Shown: piece after piece, positions 24,601 to 35,596 of the stretch | Layout: the number at the start of each line of letters is the position of its first letter | Position numbering within the stretch: the stretch's first letter is position 1 | Assembly: GCA_003116995.1 (NCBI GenBank) | Contig: BDSL01000026.1 | Coordinates: 868,001 to 932,000, forward strand | Length of the DNA: 64,000 bases | DNA from: Yamagishiella unicocca | Taxonomy: Eukaryota; Chlorophyta; Chlorophyceae; Chlamydomonadales; Volvocaceae | Reading direction: 5' to 3' | The notes under the pieces: generated by a model | What the model saw: the letters and a program-made list of their open reading frames with translations, nothing else | Told to the model about the DNA's origin: nothing | The model's database searches: none | Translations under genes and position numbers: made by a program

Positions 24601-26070
24601 AACACATACAGCTTCTGGGTAATTGCGCGCGACATGTACGGCAACGTTATGCACGTCAACGATGGCATAGCGTCATTAAGTATAGGTGAGTCAGCATTAC
24701 CAGCTTGCTAGAATATCAGTTTACGATTGTATCATCAGTGGGTGTTCTCCTGCGTGGGTTGCAGATGGACCTGGTGAGGCGACTGTGACAATGCGCTGTT
24801 ACCAGAACAACGGCACCATACATTACAATTTTGAACTATACATATCTGGAGGATACCTTCTGACGGTCCATACAAAGGAAGGGGTAAGCACTGCCCCTGG
24901 GAAATTCCGTAGAGCATTTGTTTGCGGTTTTAAGCAGTTATGCACTTTCAGTTGCTTCATCAAGGAATGCTACGTGTTCGCCCCGGGGCTACCGACTTAA
25001 GTTCAACAAGTATCTTCGTCATCCCAGTAGTCGCTGCAGGTGAGTTGACTCCACATTAGCTCATGCGAAACAAGCTGTTGCCATTGCCATCCTGTTTTAC
25101 AAATGGCCATGCATGTGCAACTCTTAACGCCTATAGTATGATACCTTAACGTGCCTCATATACAGGTGATGAACTGGTTGTACAGTTAACATTCGTTGAC
25201 AAGTATGGCAATTTGGCCTATACGACCGGATCTTTGCTAGTGGAATTACACTCATATGATAACCAAACATCTGTGAGTAAGGCAACTGTACTCCATGAGG
25301 CAAGCCGAGGAAAGTGAGTACAGTGCTGAGGGGATGTCAGCACGCATTGTGTTCACAACTGCGCACCTAACCAAACTGCGTGAATGCAGCACAAGCTTGC
25401 TCCTGACCAGGGCAGGCAAATATGCGGGAATTTGCTACCTTAATAATGATCTACTTGGTGATAAGGTATTCCTTGTGGAGGTCCTTCATTCTGAACCCAT
25501 TACCACAAGCTTTGCTATTACAGGTGAGATGATTGTTGGCTGTATAGCTAGGCAGAGGGCTACACACTGCTCTATACTGCTCTTACCTGTTGAGCAGGAC
25601 CAAGTCAAGATGGCATATTGTCAATAGACATCACCCTCCTAGACGCATACGGCAATAATGTTTTGGACTCGGAATTTCTTCGTGAACTTGATCTGGTCCT
25701 ATATCCTGATGTCAATTGGGAGGCAAACATGACCAAACCTGAAGAGATTAGTTTCAGGTTGACACTATGGAGTGAGCCGGGTCCTCATCAGCGCTCTTTG
25801 AATGTCGTTTTCCGGAATTCAGTTGTTGGGGTATATAACTGGACCATGCTCATGCCAAGCAACATGCCTGACACGGTACGGTCGAGGTTTTGTCATGCAC
25901 ACAATTGTTTTTTCACTCACGGCGATCTGCAACTGCAGGTGAAGCCTGCAAGACCTCTGCAAATTGCTGCGCTGACCATTGGCACATCATGTTTTATGTG
26001 CTCCATCGTATGCCTTGCAACTGCATGTCTGCTGAATCGGAAATCGTTATTCATAGCCCATGGTAATTAG
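21683..26070 (+). CDS. FUS1: Filamin-repeat membrane protein, FUS1/GEX2-like gamete adhesin
   Basis: Seventeen exons join in phase: 21683-21797, 21874-22078, 22200-22262, 22329-22554, 22630-22861, 23283-23425, 23500-23634, 23694-23918, 23990-24085, 24343-24466, 24599-24685, 24765-24883, 24952-25039, 25166-25313, 25390-25523, 25598-25875, 25939-26070; 849 residues. A signal peptide (MFHVCLAIVLAFGTHL) is followed by about seven filamin/ABP280 Ig-like repeats. Typical marks are THVPGSPFMLNV, AQAMDRYQNPT, ASLRDEWGNPTD, VIARDMYGNV, TFVDKYGNL and TLLDAYGNNV. A C-terminal hydrophobic helix (about residues 813-838) precedes a short tail ending AHGN. This is the layout of plant GEX2 and of the Chlamydomonas plus-gamete protein FUS1, which act at gamete adhesion. 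Codon use is far more AT-rich than the neighbouring genes, as expected in a low-recombination region. The filamin repeats are certain; the FUS1 assignment is inference. Confidence 0.72.
22862..23282. other. Longest intron of the FUS1-like gene (421 bp)
   Basis: AT-rich, with a short CTAGCA repeat near 23082. No ORF of note. Confidence 0.5.
24467..24598. repeat. Intron containing a ~54-bp direct duplication (FUS1-like gene)
   Basis: Two copies of GTGCGCAAGGGCACCA, then AATTCATTTGCGTGCAACA and TTTAAAATCACTG, sit back to back. The 132-nt intron is a multiple of three and lacks stops, so it can be read through. Splicing restores the conserved AG-N..F.V.A.D..GN filamin strand, so I treat it as an intron. 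Confidence 0.65.
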
Positions 26071-26281
26071 CATTGAGTTCGGATGTGCCCTCCTTGGCAT
26101 AAAGTAGAGACCCCGTCCAATACAGCAACTACTATGCGGGAGGCGGTGGTATCCCCTTGCGGCTGTGCTCAGCGAGTGTCCAGGTCTTGTCGAAGGAATG
26201 ACGTATATTGATGCACGGGCAGCACGACTACCGTGACGCCCTCATGAGCCAGGACATCTCCCTGGAGTCACAAACGGTCGC

Positions 26282-26286
26282 TGTAA
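26282..26286 (+). terminator. TGTAA polyadenylation signal downstream of the FUS1-like gene
   Basis: First TGTAA seen after the stop codon, about 212 nt downstream. Confidence 0.4.
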
Positions 26287-26599
26287 GAGGAAAAGGCCGC
26301 GCGCTCCAAGGCCGTTGCAGCCTGGCCGGTAGGCTCGGCCGTCGAGCTCAGCGCTACTTACTCAACCACACCTAAATATCTTTACCGAAGGGTCGAAAGT
26401 AACTGAGTGGCGCATGCAGTTGTTAAGGATAGTCGTTCCCAAGTGCAATAAAGGTTCCCATGCGTTCGCCTACCGGTACGTTCATTAGGGGAGCAAACAT
26501 GCATACAAATCTTCCTTATGGAGACACGCATTGAGGTGGCGGATAGGGCAACAACAGGAGGCGATAGGCCAACAACCAGTCGCCTAAGTTTGTGGTCAT
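26287..26599. other. Intergenic, nothing recognised
   Basis: No ORF, repeat or RNA gene that I can support; it ends where the LINE-B fragment begins. Confidence 0.4.
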
Positions 26600-28434
26600 G
26601 AACCACACATGTCTGGGATGTAGTAGTCCTGGCGGCTATTACTGCCATGGAGGTGGGGCGCCGGTTTATGGCCGCGGCCTTGAAAAGGGTGGGGGCTGGT
26701 GGTCCCCCTCTTACTCCGGGTAGTGGTCTTCTGGATCGTGCCATTCGCCGTGGGGTGGTGGAGTTTTGGGCCCTTTTGAGGGGCTTTGCTGCGCTGGGGC
26801 TTCCTCAGAAAGGCTGGGATGCAGTGGGGCCTCGGCATCCTTTCTTGCGGGTTGTCGCCAATCGCCTTATGTGCGGGGGACCGGCGGAGGTACTGGTGGA
26901 TTCCTGATCGGCTCGGGTTGTCTTGGGGAGCGGAGTTTCCCGTGCTTCATACTTTCTGGCTATTTAGGCGTGTTGAGCCCTGCTTGGGGTCTGTGCCTTA
27001 TGGGATGAGAGGTGGCGGGTTCCGATGTTTGCATCGTTGCGGCGCTTCACTGGTTCGTCGGGTGCTGGGCTGTTAGGTTGGTTGGTGGCCAGTTCCTGAT
27101 AGGGGAGCCTCTAGTGCAAATTCCCCCTGGGGTGCTGGCTGCTGCTCTGTATGCCTACGGCCTGTCAACTTGGTGTTCTGGTGGTTTGCCTTTGTTTCGG
27201 TGCATGTCGGTATTTGTTTCCTCCGTCTTTCTCAGTGTCAGGCGATGTGCCCGATGGTTCTACCTCTTGGTCTGGAACCCACTGTAACCGTTATTTTCTG
27301 GCCAAGTAAGGCGCGCAAAACCAGCGCCCAAGAATTAGCGCTCTCGCACACACCTGTGCGCAACGCTCTCAACCGCAACACCTGCCTGTCCTGACGCGTC
27401 GCATGTACTCCAGCACACACGTAAAGGACCAACGGTCATAAACAAAACATAGTATGCACGCGTCCGCACACACGTGTACAGATCAACAAGTCCGTCTTGG
27501 GGAGCGGGGTCTCCCGTGCTTCATACTTTCTGGCTATATAGGCGTGTTGAGCCCTGCTTGGGGTCTGTGCCTTATGGGATGAGAGGTGGCTGGTTCCGAT
27601 GTTTGCATCGTTGCAGCGCTTCACTGGTTCGTCGGGTGATGGGCTGTTAGGTTAGTTGGTGGCCAGTTCCTGATAGGGGAGCCTCTAGTGCAAATTCCCC
27701 CTGGGGTGCTGGCTGCTGCTCTGTATGCCTACGGCTTGTCAACTTGGTGTTCTGGTGGTTTGCCTTTGTTTCGGTGCATGTCGGTATTTGTTTCCTCCGT
27801 CTTTCTCAGTGTCAGGCGATGTGCCCGATGGTTCTACCTCTTGGTCTGGAACCCACTGTAACCGTTATTTTCTGGCCAAGTAAGGCGCGCAAAACCAGCG
27901 CCCAAGAATTAGCGCTCTCGCACACACCTGTGCGCAACGCTCTCAACCGCAACACCTGCCTGTCCTGACGCGTCGCATGTACTCCAGCACACACGTAAAG
28001 GACCAACGGTCATAAACAAAACATAGTATGCACGCGTCCGCACACACGTGTACAGATCAACAAGTCCGTCTTGGGGAGCGGGGTCTCCCGTGCTTCATAC
28101 TTTCTGGCTATATAGGCGTGTTGAGCCCTGCTTGGGGTCTGTGCCTTATGGGATGAGAGGTGGCTGGTTCCGATGTTTGCATCGTTGCGGCGCTTCACTG
28201 GTTCGTCGGGTGATGGGCTGTTAGGTTAGTTGGTGGCCAGTTCCTGATAGGGGAGCCTCTAGTGCAAATTCCCCCTGGGGTGCTGGCTGCTGCTCTGTAT
28301 GCCTACGGCTTGTCAATTTGGTGTTATGGTGGTTTGCCTTTGTTTCGGTGCATGTCGGTATTTGTTTCCTCCGTCTTGTTCAGTGTCAGGCGATGCGCCC
28401 GATGGTTCTACCTCTTGGTCTGGAACCCACTGTA
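26600..28434 (+). mobile_element. 5'-truncated LINE (family B) 3' end with tandemly amplified tail
   Basis: Starts inside the C-terminal part of the LINE ORF (MEVGRRFMAAALKR, to the stop after GGPAEVLVDS at 26907) and continues into a 3' UTR ending CTACCTCTTGGTCTGGAACC. From 26921 a 574-bp unit containing this UTR and a unique CA-rich segment is repeated: 26921-27494, 27495-28068 and a partial third copy to about 28434. Copies are over 98% identical, so amplification is recent. Confidence 0.8.
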
Positions 28435-29400
28435 GGGGGAATTTGCACTAGAGGAACTATCAGCACTAGAATTTGCACTATCAGGAACTGGCCACCAACC
28501 AACCTAACAGCCCAGCACCCGACGAACCAGTGAAGCGCCGCAACGATGCAAACATCGGAACCAGCCACCTCTCATCCCATAAGGCACGGACCCCTAGCAG
28601 GGCTCAACACGCCTATATAGCCAGAAAGTATGAAGCACGGGAAACCCCGCTCCCCAAGACAACCCGAGCCGATCAGGAATCCACCAGTACCTCAGCCGGT
28701 CCCCCGCACACAAGGCGATTGGCGACAACCCGCAAGAAAGGATGCCGAGGCCCCACTGCATCCCAGCCTTTCTGGGGAAGCCCCAGCGCAGCAAAGCCCC
28801 TCAAAAGGGCCCAAAACTCCACCACCCCACGGCGAACGGCACGATCCAGAAGACCACTACCCGGAGTAAGAGGGGGACCACCAGCCCCCGCCCTTTTCAA
28901 GGCCGCGGCCATAAACCGGCGCCCCACCTCCATGGCAGTAATAGCCGCCAGGACTACTACATCCCAGACGCAGGACTGTACCCCGGTAGGTGCTTGCACC
29001 AACCAAACTTGCGCCCGTGTCACCCCTGCACCGAGCTGGGTCTCGAGTTGGGCAATCACTGCTTGAGCCACCGGGCAGAACCAAAAGTGGTGTAAGCGGG
29101 GGGTACCCGCCCCTGGAGACTCTCCAGCCGGCACAACGCACCCACAAGGGGCTGCTGCTGCCGTCCGCATATGAGAGTTCCCGAGGAGGGGGATCCCATC
29201 CACCGCCAACCGCCACCATCCCTCCTTATAGGCCGGCTCCCCCTTCATGCCAGACCAGAGCCGCCGGAACACTTGCTGCAAGGCATTCAGGGCCGCTGGC
29301 AGGACAGGCCCGGTACCCCCAAGCGCTTCGCGCACAAATTTCTCATGCGCGGCCCGCCGGGCGTCTGTTATGGTGCGGTCATTTCTGGGTCTTCCCCCTT
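28434..29400 (-). pseudogene. LINE-B 3' fragment, opposite orientation, tail-to-tail with the previous copy
   Basis: The minus-strand frame (29335-28673) encodes the LINE C-terminal region: RRLWSGMKGEPAYKEGWW, a Cys/His cluster (PCGCVVPAG then HHFWFCPVAQAV), WDVVVLAAITAMEVGRRF and a GGPAEVLVDS end identical to the plus-strand copy at 26.9 kb. The reverse transcriptase core is missing (5' truncation). The junction at 28434 contains small scrambled repeats of TTTGCACTA. Confidence 0.8.
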
Positions 29401-29424
29401 GGGTTCGGCCCGGCTTACGTGCAT

Positions 29425-29720
29425 CTGGTGAGTCCAGGACATGACCCGCCTTCTTGTCCTGGGTAAACCTGGCTTGAGCTCACGTAAACATTTCATTTGT
29501 TGCGGTATGTAAGGTCCCCAGCCTCTATCATGAGGCGGCGTACCAGCGTAGCGCAGTCGCGCGATTTTCTCAGCTGGCGCTCTCTTACATCGCCCCCCGT
29601 CTGCTATCATACTTTGATAGGCAACCCAATTTGGTACCATGGACATGCTGCTATTCCTCTTGCGTTGTAGGGCACTGTGAGTTGCGCTCGTCCGGCCCAC
29701 CTGCTCCCAGAAATGCCTGT
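29425..29720 (+). repeat. Dispersed repeat A (first copy)
   Basis: About 85% identical to 52470-52760. Shared blocks include CTTCTTGTCCTGGGTAAAC, TTCTCAGCTGGCGCT and CCCAATTTGGTACCATGGAC. At the second site it leads directly into repeat B and LINE-A, so it is probably LINE 5' or internal sequence. Confidence 0.75.
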
Positions 29721-29724
29721 TAAT

Positions 29725-30590
29725 TCTGCTTAATTCTGCTACAGGGCCACGGCGCCCTAGGCGCCGTGGTCCTCGTCCTATGTTTGTGGACCGGTCGCGC
29801 ACCTTTCGGTCCGCTTGCGGCACAGTCTCTGCTCTCCATCGTCTCTCGTCTTCCGCCCTCTCTGGTACTGGCAGCTGGAGCTTGGGCGCGCTCTGGTGCT
29901 CGGCGGCGCTGGCGCCTCTGCTGATGGTCCTCGCTCCGGGCTGCGGCTCCTCCGCTCGCTACGCCTCGCGGACGGCTCCGCGCTCGTGATCTTGCCCACG
30001 CTGAAGGCTCGGTTCTTGTGGTGGCAATGGACTCGACGGCTCGGTTCTGTGTGATGGCCATGGACCCGTTGCCGACTCGCTGTGGTGGCTCTTGCCCACG
30101 TTGCAGGCTTGGTTTTGGTGGCTCGTGTTGGGCACGCATTCCCTACTCGGCGCGGATCTTGTTTCGCGGCCTGACTAGCGGCCTGGGCTTTTGGCCCTCC
30201 CCGTTGCGCTCTCGCGCATCGCTGCAGGCTTGGTTTTGGTGGCTCGTGTTGGACACGCATTCCCTACTCGGCGCGGATCTTCTTCCGTGGCCTGACTAGC
30301 GGCCTGGCTTTATGGCCCTCCCGGTTGTGCTCTCGTGCGTCGCTACAGGCTTGGTGTTGGTGGCTCGTGTTGGACACGCTTTCCCTACTCGGCGAGGCTC
30401 TCTCGCGCTTGTAGTCGCTTTCGGTTTTCCTGTCGGCCTCGGTCCGGCTGTCTTTTCCCGACCAGTGAGGAGTGGTTTGGCTTCGTCCCGTGATCTGTGT
30501 TGTGGCCTGGCCCATTGGGCCCGCCTGGTTGCGCTTCCGCGCTTGTAGCCGTTCTGGCTCCCATGTCATACTCGCATTCTGTTAGGGGTA
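29725..30590 (+). mobile_element. Insertion of a LINE-A 3' region with internal 121-bp tandem repeats
   Basis: Three copies of a 121-bp unit (starting about 30104, 30225 and 30346; GGCTTGGTTTTGGTGGCTCG) are followed by the LINE-A 3' terminus (CCCATTGGGCCCGCCTGG to TACTCGCATTCTG at 30590). It separates repeat A from repeat B, which adjoin each other at 52.7 kb. Confidence 0.65.
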
Positions 30591-30594
30591 TCCA

Positions 30595-31425
30595 TTGTTT
30601 TGCATCTGCCAGGCGGCAATCCTGTCCGTTCGCGGCTGCTGTTTCCCGGTCATTTTGCGATCGTTCTGCACGCAGCTTCCCGGGCCCCGCTGTAACTTTC
30701 GTGTACTGGGGACTCTATTTTATTGTGCTCCCGGCCAAGCGAAAATGCGGCCCGTCTCAGCTATTTCTGCGGCCACTACTTTTCTGCATCGGCGGAAGAA
30801 TATACGGGCTCGGTGCTCGTATTACACGGTCCCGGCCCTCTCCACATGCGGGTGTGCGCCGCAGTGACGGCCAACTTCTGGGCCCGCCTCAGTGCGTTTG
30901 CCGAGCTGGGGCTGGCCGCCCCGCGGGTGGGGGGCTGTCCCATCCGATCACCCCTTCCTCGCTGCCTCGCTGGCGGGGGAGGTGGTCTTCACGGGCCGCC
31001 CGGGTGCCAAGGAGTTGCCCGACGGTTGACCCGGGTGCGGTTTTGTGGGCGTTTTTTAGTTGTGCGGCCTGGAGCCCCCGCTCTGCTTTCTTGTGTGGGT
31101 GCTTTTGGGATGTGGGGCCTGGGGCCCCGTTCTGCCGTGTCTCGCTCCTACTCGCGTCTCGCTGCCGGCTTGGTGCCGGTTGTTCGTGTTTTCTGGACGC
31201 GCTTGTGTTCCTCCCCGTGCTTTGAGTTGTGCGTGCTGCCTTCTCCGTGTCTTCGTGTTTGGCTGCCTTCGGCTTTTTTGCCCCTTCCCGGCCGGTCAGG
31301 GCGGGCTCTTTTGCCCAGTGATCTGTGTCGTGGTCTGGCCCATCGGGTCCGCTTGGTTGCGCTTCCGCGCTTGTAGCCGTTCTGGCTCCCATGTAATACT
31401 CGCATTCTGCTTAACGAATGTTGTC
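30595..31425 (+). mobile_element. Repeat B plus LINE-A C-terminus and 3' UTR, internally deleted
   Basis: 30595-30840 matches 52780-53030 (GCGGCCACTACTTTTC and others). 30845-31030 then encodes the last residues of the LINE-A ORF (VTANFWARLSAFAELGL), followed by the 3' UTR ending TAATACTCGCATTCTGCTTAA at about 31423. The whole reverse transcriptase region between these parts is missing. Confidence 0.7.
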
Positions 31426-31530
31426 AGCCTCTCATTTTACACCAGTTGTACTGCAGTCTTCCCAGTAGTACATCCCACTTGTCCTCCCAAGTTGCCTCCG
31501 TCTTCCCCCTAGCTCCCCCGCTTCCTCCGT

Positions 31531-32999
31531 TTACTGCACGCCCAGCTCCTTGCGGAACGACTCAAACTTGTGCGGCGCACGCGGCTTGATCAGTACGTCC
31601 GCGATCATCTTGTCCGTTGGCACGTATGACACCTCCAGATCGCCCAGTGCTACGCGCTCCCGCACGAAGTGGTACAGCACGTCAATGTGCTTTTGACTGT
31701 GCCAAGTGCACTGGGTTGCGCATCAGCGATAGCGCGCCTTGGTTGTCACCCAGCAGCACCGTCGGCCCTGCACCAAGCACACCGAAGTCCACCATCCCGT
31801 TTTGAAGCCACAGCCCCTCGCGCGCGGCTGACGCCGCCGCCACGTACTCCGCCTCCACAGTCGACGCCGCCGGCGTTGGCGGCAGACATGACTGACAGCT
31901 GATTGCCGCGCTGTTGAGCGTGTACACAAAGCCGGTAGTCGAGTGTCTCGTGCTGAGGTTGCAAGCGAAGTCAGCATCCGCGAACCCCACCAGCCCCAGC
32001 TCCGCTGCCTTTTCCGCATAGCCCGCCAGCACTAAGCCCTTGCAGCCGTAGCATTAAGCCCTTGCAGCCGTACACCAGCCCCTGTGCCGTGGTGCCCCGG
32101 AGGTAGTGCAGCACGCGCTTTGCTACCGCCATGTGCTCCGCTGTCGGGTCCGACATAACGCGAGCCAGTGGGCCAACCGACAATGCGATGTCCGGGCGCG
32201 TGCAGTTAGCCAAGTACATTAGGCTCCCCGTCAACGCCCGGTGCCAGGGGGGGGGGCCTCCTCCGCTTGCCCCAGTCGCTCGCTGCATACCGTATCCGCT
32301 CTCAGCTGCGGCGCGCCCCCGGCAATGGGTGTGTCCTTGGGCTGCGCGCCCGACATGCCGTACTGCTCCAGTGCTGATAGCCCTTGACCACCAGACGTGC
32401 CTTCCACCGCACCGCCTTTCCCTCCGAGCCCCGCTTGATCTTGAGCACCCAGCACACGCCCAGCGGCTTCGCGCCCAGTGGCGGGCGCGCCAGCTCAAAC
32501 ACGGACAGCGCTTGCAGCGCCTCGACCTCCTCAGCATTGCCGCCATCCAGAGCGACCAGTCACGGAGGGTTCGTGCCTGCTCGTAAGTAGGCTCATTGCC
32601 GCCGGGCTCAACCACCCCTGTTGGCCCTTGCAGCGTCGCCGCCACCAGTGAAGTCAGCGACCGTTTGACACACGTTAGCATAGCAGAGTAGGTCAGGCGC
32701 ACCCGTGCACGAATCTCACGACTCGAGAGCCGAGTTGGTGGCGGCTGGTCCGTCGCGGTGACAGCACCGCCACCGACATCATGGTCCAGCGCATCCACCC
32801 CCTCAGCTGTGGCTCCCTCGGCGGCACCAGTTTCCAGCCCTGCGACACACCCGGCGGTTGCGGCTGCATGTTGCTGTCCTGCCGCTCCCGCCGGTCCTGC
32901 AGTATTCTGCATGCCTGGTGGCTGCTGCGTGCCCAGCAGTTGCGCTGCTTTGTCGACCTTAACGTGGCCCCGCTGCGCCTTGCTGCTGCGCTCCACCAC
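31531..32999 (-). pseudogene. Ty1/copia pol remnant (RT end plus RNase H)
   Basis: The minus strand reads a linker, EPTYEQA..., WVLKIKRG / KARLVVKG (start of RT), LTGSLMYLANCTRPDIALSV, the RNase H run GFADADFACN...HSTTGFVY...STVEAEYVAA, and the C-terminal KHIDVLYHFVRER to a stop at 31533-31531. The catalytic centre of the RT (the YVDD region) is deleted. One extra G near 31691, between SKAH and KHIDV, shifts the frame, and other shifts occur near 32310 and 32540. No LTRs were identified. Dead element. Confidence 0.85.
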
Positions 33000-33059
33000 C
33001 CGCCTGATCTGACTGCCCGCCCGGCGGACCTTCCACCTTCTCCCCTTGCGCCCCCAACT

Positions 33060-33350
33060 CCATCACCGGGGTCACCTCGATGCCTCTAAACGGCAAACTA
33101 AGAGCGGTGGCCGACTGCACGACCTTTAACCCTCCCACTGCGCGAAGGCTAGGGCCATCTACGCCCCCTGGCAGCAGCTCAACCAGCCGTAAGCATTGCA
33201 ATGTACCAGACACATTGCTGGACCCCCGGAGGGGCCAACACCAACCACAATTGACCCCGGGACACACCACCAGATGGTCGACCATGGCTTGCACCACAGG
33301 GCAGCTAAAGTGCTGACTAGAGAGCCCGCATGGCACCACAACAATTTGGT
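33060..33350 (-). pseudogene. Decayed LINE-B C-terminal fragment
   Basis: The minus-strand frame has VPCGLSSQHFSCPVVQAMVD, resembling the Cys/His cluster HHFWFCPVAQAV of the better copies, with diverged flanks. Confidence 0.5.
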
Positions 33351-33475
33351 GTTCTGGTGGTTTGCCTTTGTTTCGGTGCATGTCGTTTTTTGTTTCCTCC
33401 GTCTTGTTCAGTGTCAGGCGATGCGCCCGATGGTTCTACCTCTTGGTCTGGAACCCACTGTAACCGTGAACAGGG
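33345..33475 (+). mobile_element. LINE-B 3' terminus, solo
   Basis: Begins TTGGTGTTCTGGTGGTTTGC and ends GAACCCACTGTAACCG, identical in design to the 3' ends at 27.3 and 27.8 kb. A minimal, heavily truncated insertion. Confidence 0.75.
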
Positions 33476-35278
33476 TTACAAGGTTCGCCCCAACCGCATG
33501 GTTTAGGACCCAATCTATTCCCATTACCGCCAGATGCCTACTGTGTCACACGAGAGAGCTGCACAATGAACAAACTATGTGACGGGTGAACACTTGGGTG
33601 ATTTACGGGCAGCAAGTCTGTCGAGACTGCCCGCGGTGGCGGAAATGGCTCGCTTGACCTGTGGTCCAACGGCAACAAGCGGGCTACCTACCACAGAGGC
33701 ACTCCGTGTGCGCCTGTGACGATACGATCCCTGACTGCCGACAAGACTACTGGCCAGGCGCTACTGGGAACGAGTTGAGAAGCAAGGCCGCGACCCCCTA
33801 CCTCTCAGCGGGCTCCAGCGCAGCGATTCCATTATGATGCGAGAGTGCTGCGGGTGATCGTTCTCATGCGATTCCAGGAGTCTCGCACGGGGCTTGTTGT
33901 CTAGCTCAAGACTTTACAGTGCACAGTCTGGAGCCGAAAAGCGGCCATAATGGCCCGCTTTCGGCCTTTAAATAGCACAAACACACGTGACGAAAGTTCG
34001 ACACATAGGGCCCTACTCTTACCCAACATACGAAACTCGTCCAAAGAAACCACAAACTACACACTCCGACTGCACAGAACGTCGTTTCTATCATACCAGG
34101 TAGACAACAGACACAGCTCCGCTGATAATCGGGCTGAAAACACCCACCGCGCGCCTGTATGTGCGACACTCTGTTCCCGCCAAGTGTAAGGTAGGAAACG
34201 ATCGCGCTACGATCACACCCGTACCGCGACGCGGCACAGGGACCTACTACAACCCAAACGAAGTAGAACTAACGCGCTAATGACTAATGATGGCTTGGAC
34301 GGTAATTTGTCGATGACGGTGAAATGACGCGACAACTGTGATCAGATCCCTAATTGGCACCAGGACAGACGCAAATTAGCATGAATGCTGCTTCCCCCTG
34401 TGGTATCTGCCAATGTGTTGCTCTCTGGGAACTTGACACAGGCTGAAGTGGTTCGCTAATTTCCGTCCCGTACGCTTTTGTATACCCGAATACAGTATTG
34501 AAATCGGTTGTTGATATGCCCGATGACTCCACTATATGGCCTAGATATGTCTTATAAATAGGTTAGATCGGGGAAGCATACAACCTACGATTCCCATTGC
34601 CTTAGGTACAGTATACCTTAGGTATACTGTACTATGGCCGTATAGTTCATTGTACGTTAAAAGTCTAGCAGGGGTCTTTTCCTAAAAAAGCGCAGAATGT
34701 GCTAGGTGTGAGACAGTAGTAAATACATGTTATTTATCTGCTCCTACCCGACTAAATCGAGCCTTACATACCCTATGTATCATTTGATATCAAAGTTGTG
34801 AATGTCCTATCGATCCTGGCAATAAGTGCCTGGTGACAACACCCTTCCACTTAAAGCCGTAGGGATCAACATGTACGACAATCTATGCGCCTGGTGGCTG
34901 TAGTTATAAGCGTTTCCGATTTTTGCAACTCCCCGATACCCAAGTAACCATATACATGAAGGTATCGGTGTGCTCTAAATACATGCATACCCTTCGATCG
35001 AGCCTTTGTCAATTCCATAAGCAGCCCTAGTACAAACTGCCTGCCAGAGGTTACAAGCATTTCACAAGTAGCAGCAAAGCGCATGCGGCCAGGACAATCG
35101 AAAGAAGAGCACGGAACCAACAACGTGAACTCATCATCATAACAATCAGCAAAAAAGTTACCAAACGCTGCTTCATAGCACATGATGCACCAGCATTGTC
35201 CCTGCCGACCCCATCTGTGCCCACAAGACAGATAAGATATGTGTGCCATGACATATACGAGTGCTTGACATCAGGCCA
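33476..35278. other. Gene-poor, AT-richer stretch with a 12-bp-arm palindrome
   Basis: No supported gene. 34606-34617 (GTACAGTATACC) is perfectly inverted at 34621-34632 around TTA. The distal end probably holds sequence beyond the 3' UTR of the KH gene. Confidence 0.5.
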
Positions 35279-35283
35279 TTACA
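35279..35283 (-). terminator. TGTAA polyadenylation signal of the KH/WW gene
   Basis: TTACA on the plus strand, 314 nt beyond the stop codon of the minus-strand gene. Confidence 0.5.
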
Positions 35284-35596
35284 AAATACTTCACCAGAGG
35301 AGATGCATGTGATAAGGTGTAAAGGCGGGCACATGGGAGTGGCAAATCAGGGCATGTTGGGTCAAACATGTACAGGCTTCACAGTGGACACAACATCAAG
35401 GCCAAAACCATATCACAAGGGGTGAGGAAGACACATGCTCGACAACACATGTTGTACCTGCCCCAGACGTAAGATGTGGCATGGCCGAAGTCATATAGGG
35501 CACTTGTGCTACTTAGATGGTCTGAAAATGAACCTGCAGCGTGTCCTTGGTGGATGGTTTGGACAACACCAACAAACAGGCAGATAGACAACCAAT

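Noticed and set aside
30497..31376. Plus-strand frames of 217-242 residues
   Set aside because: They cross LINE-A 3' UTR and repeat B; only a short piece is real LINE C-terminus.
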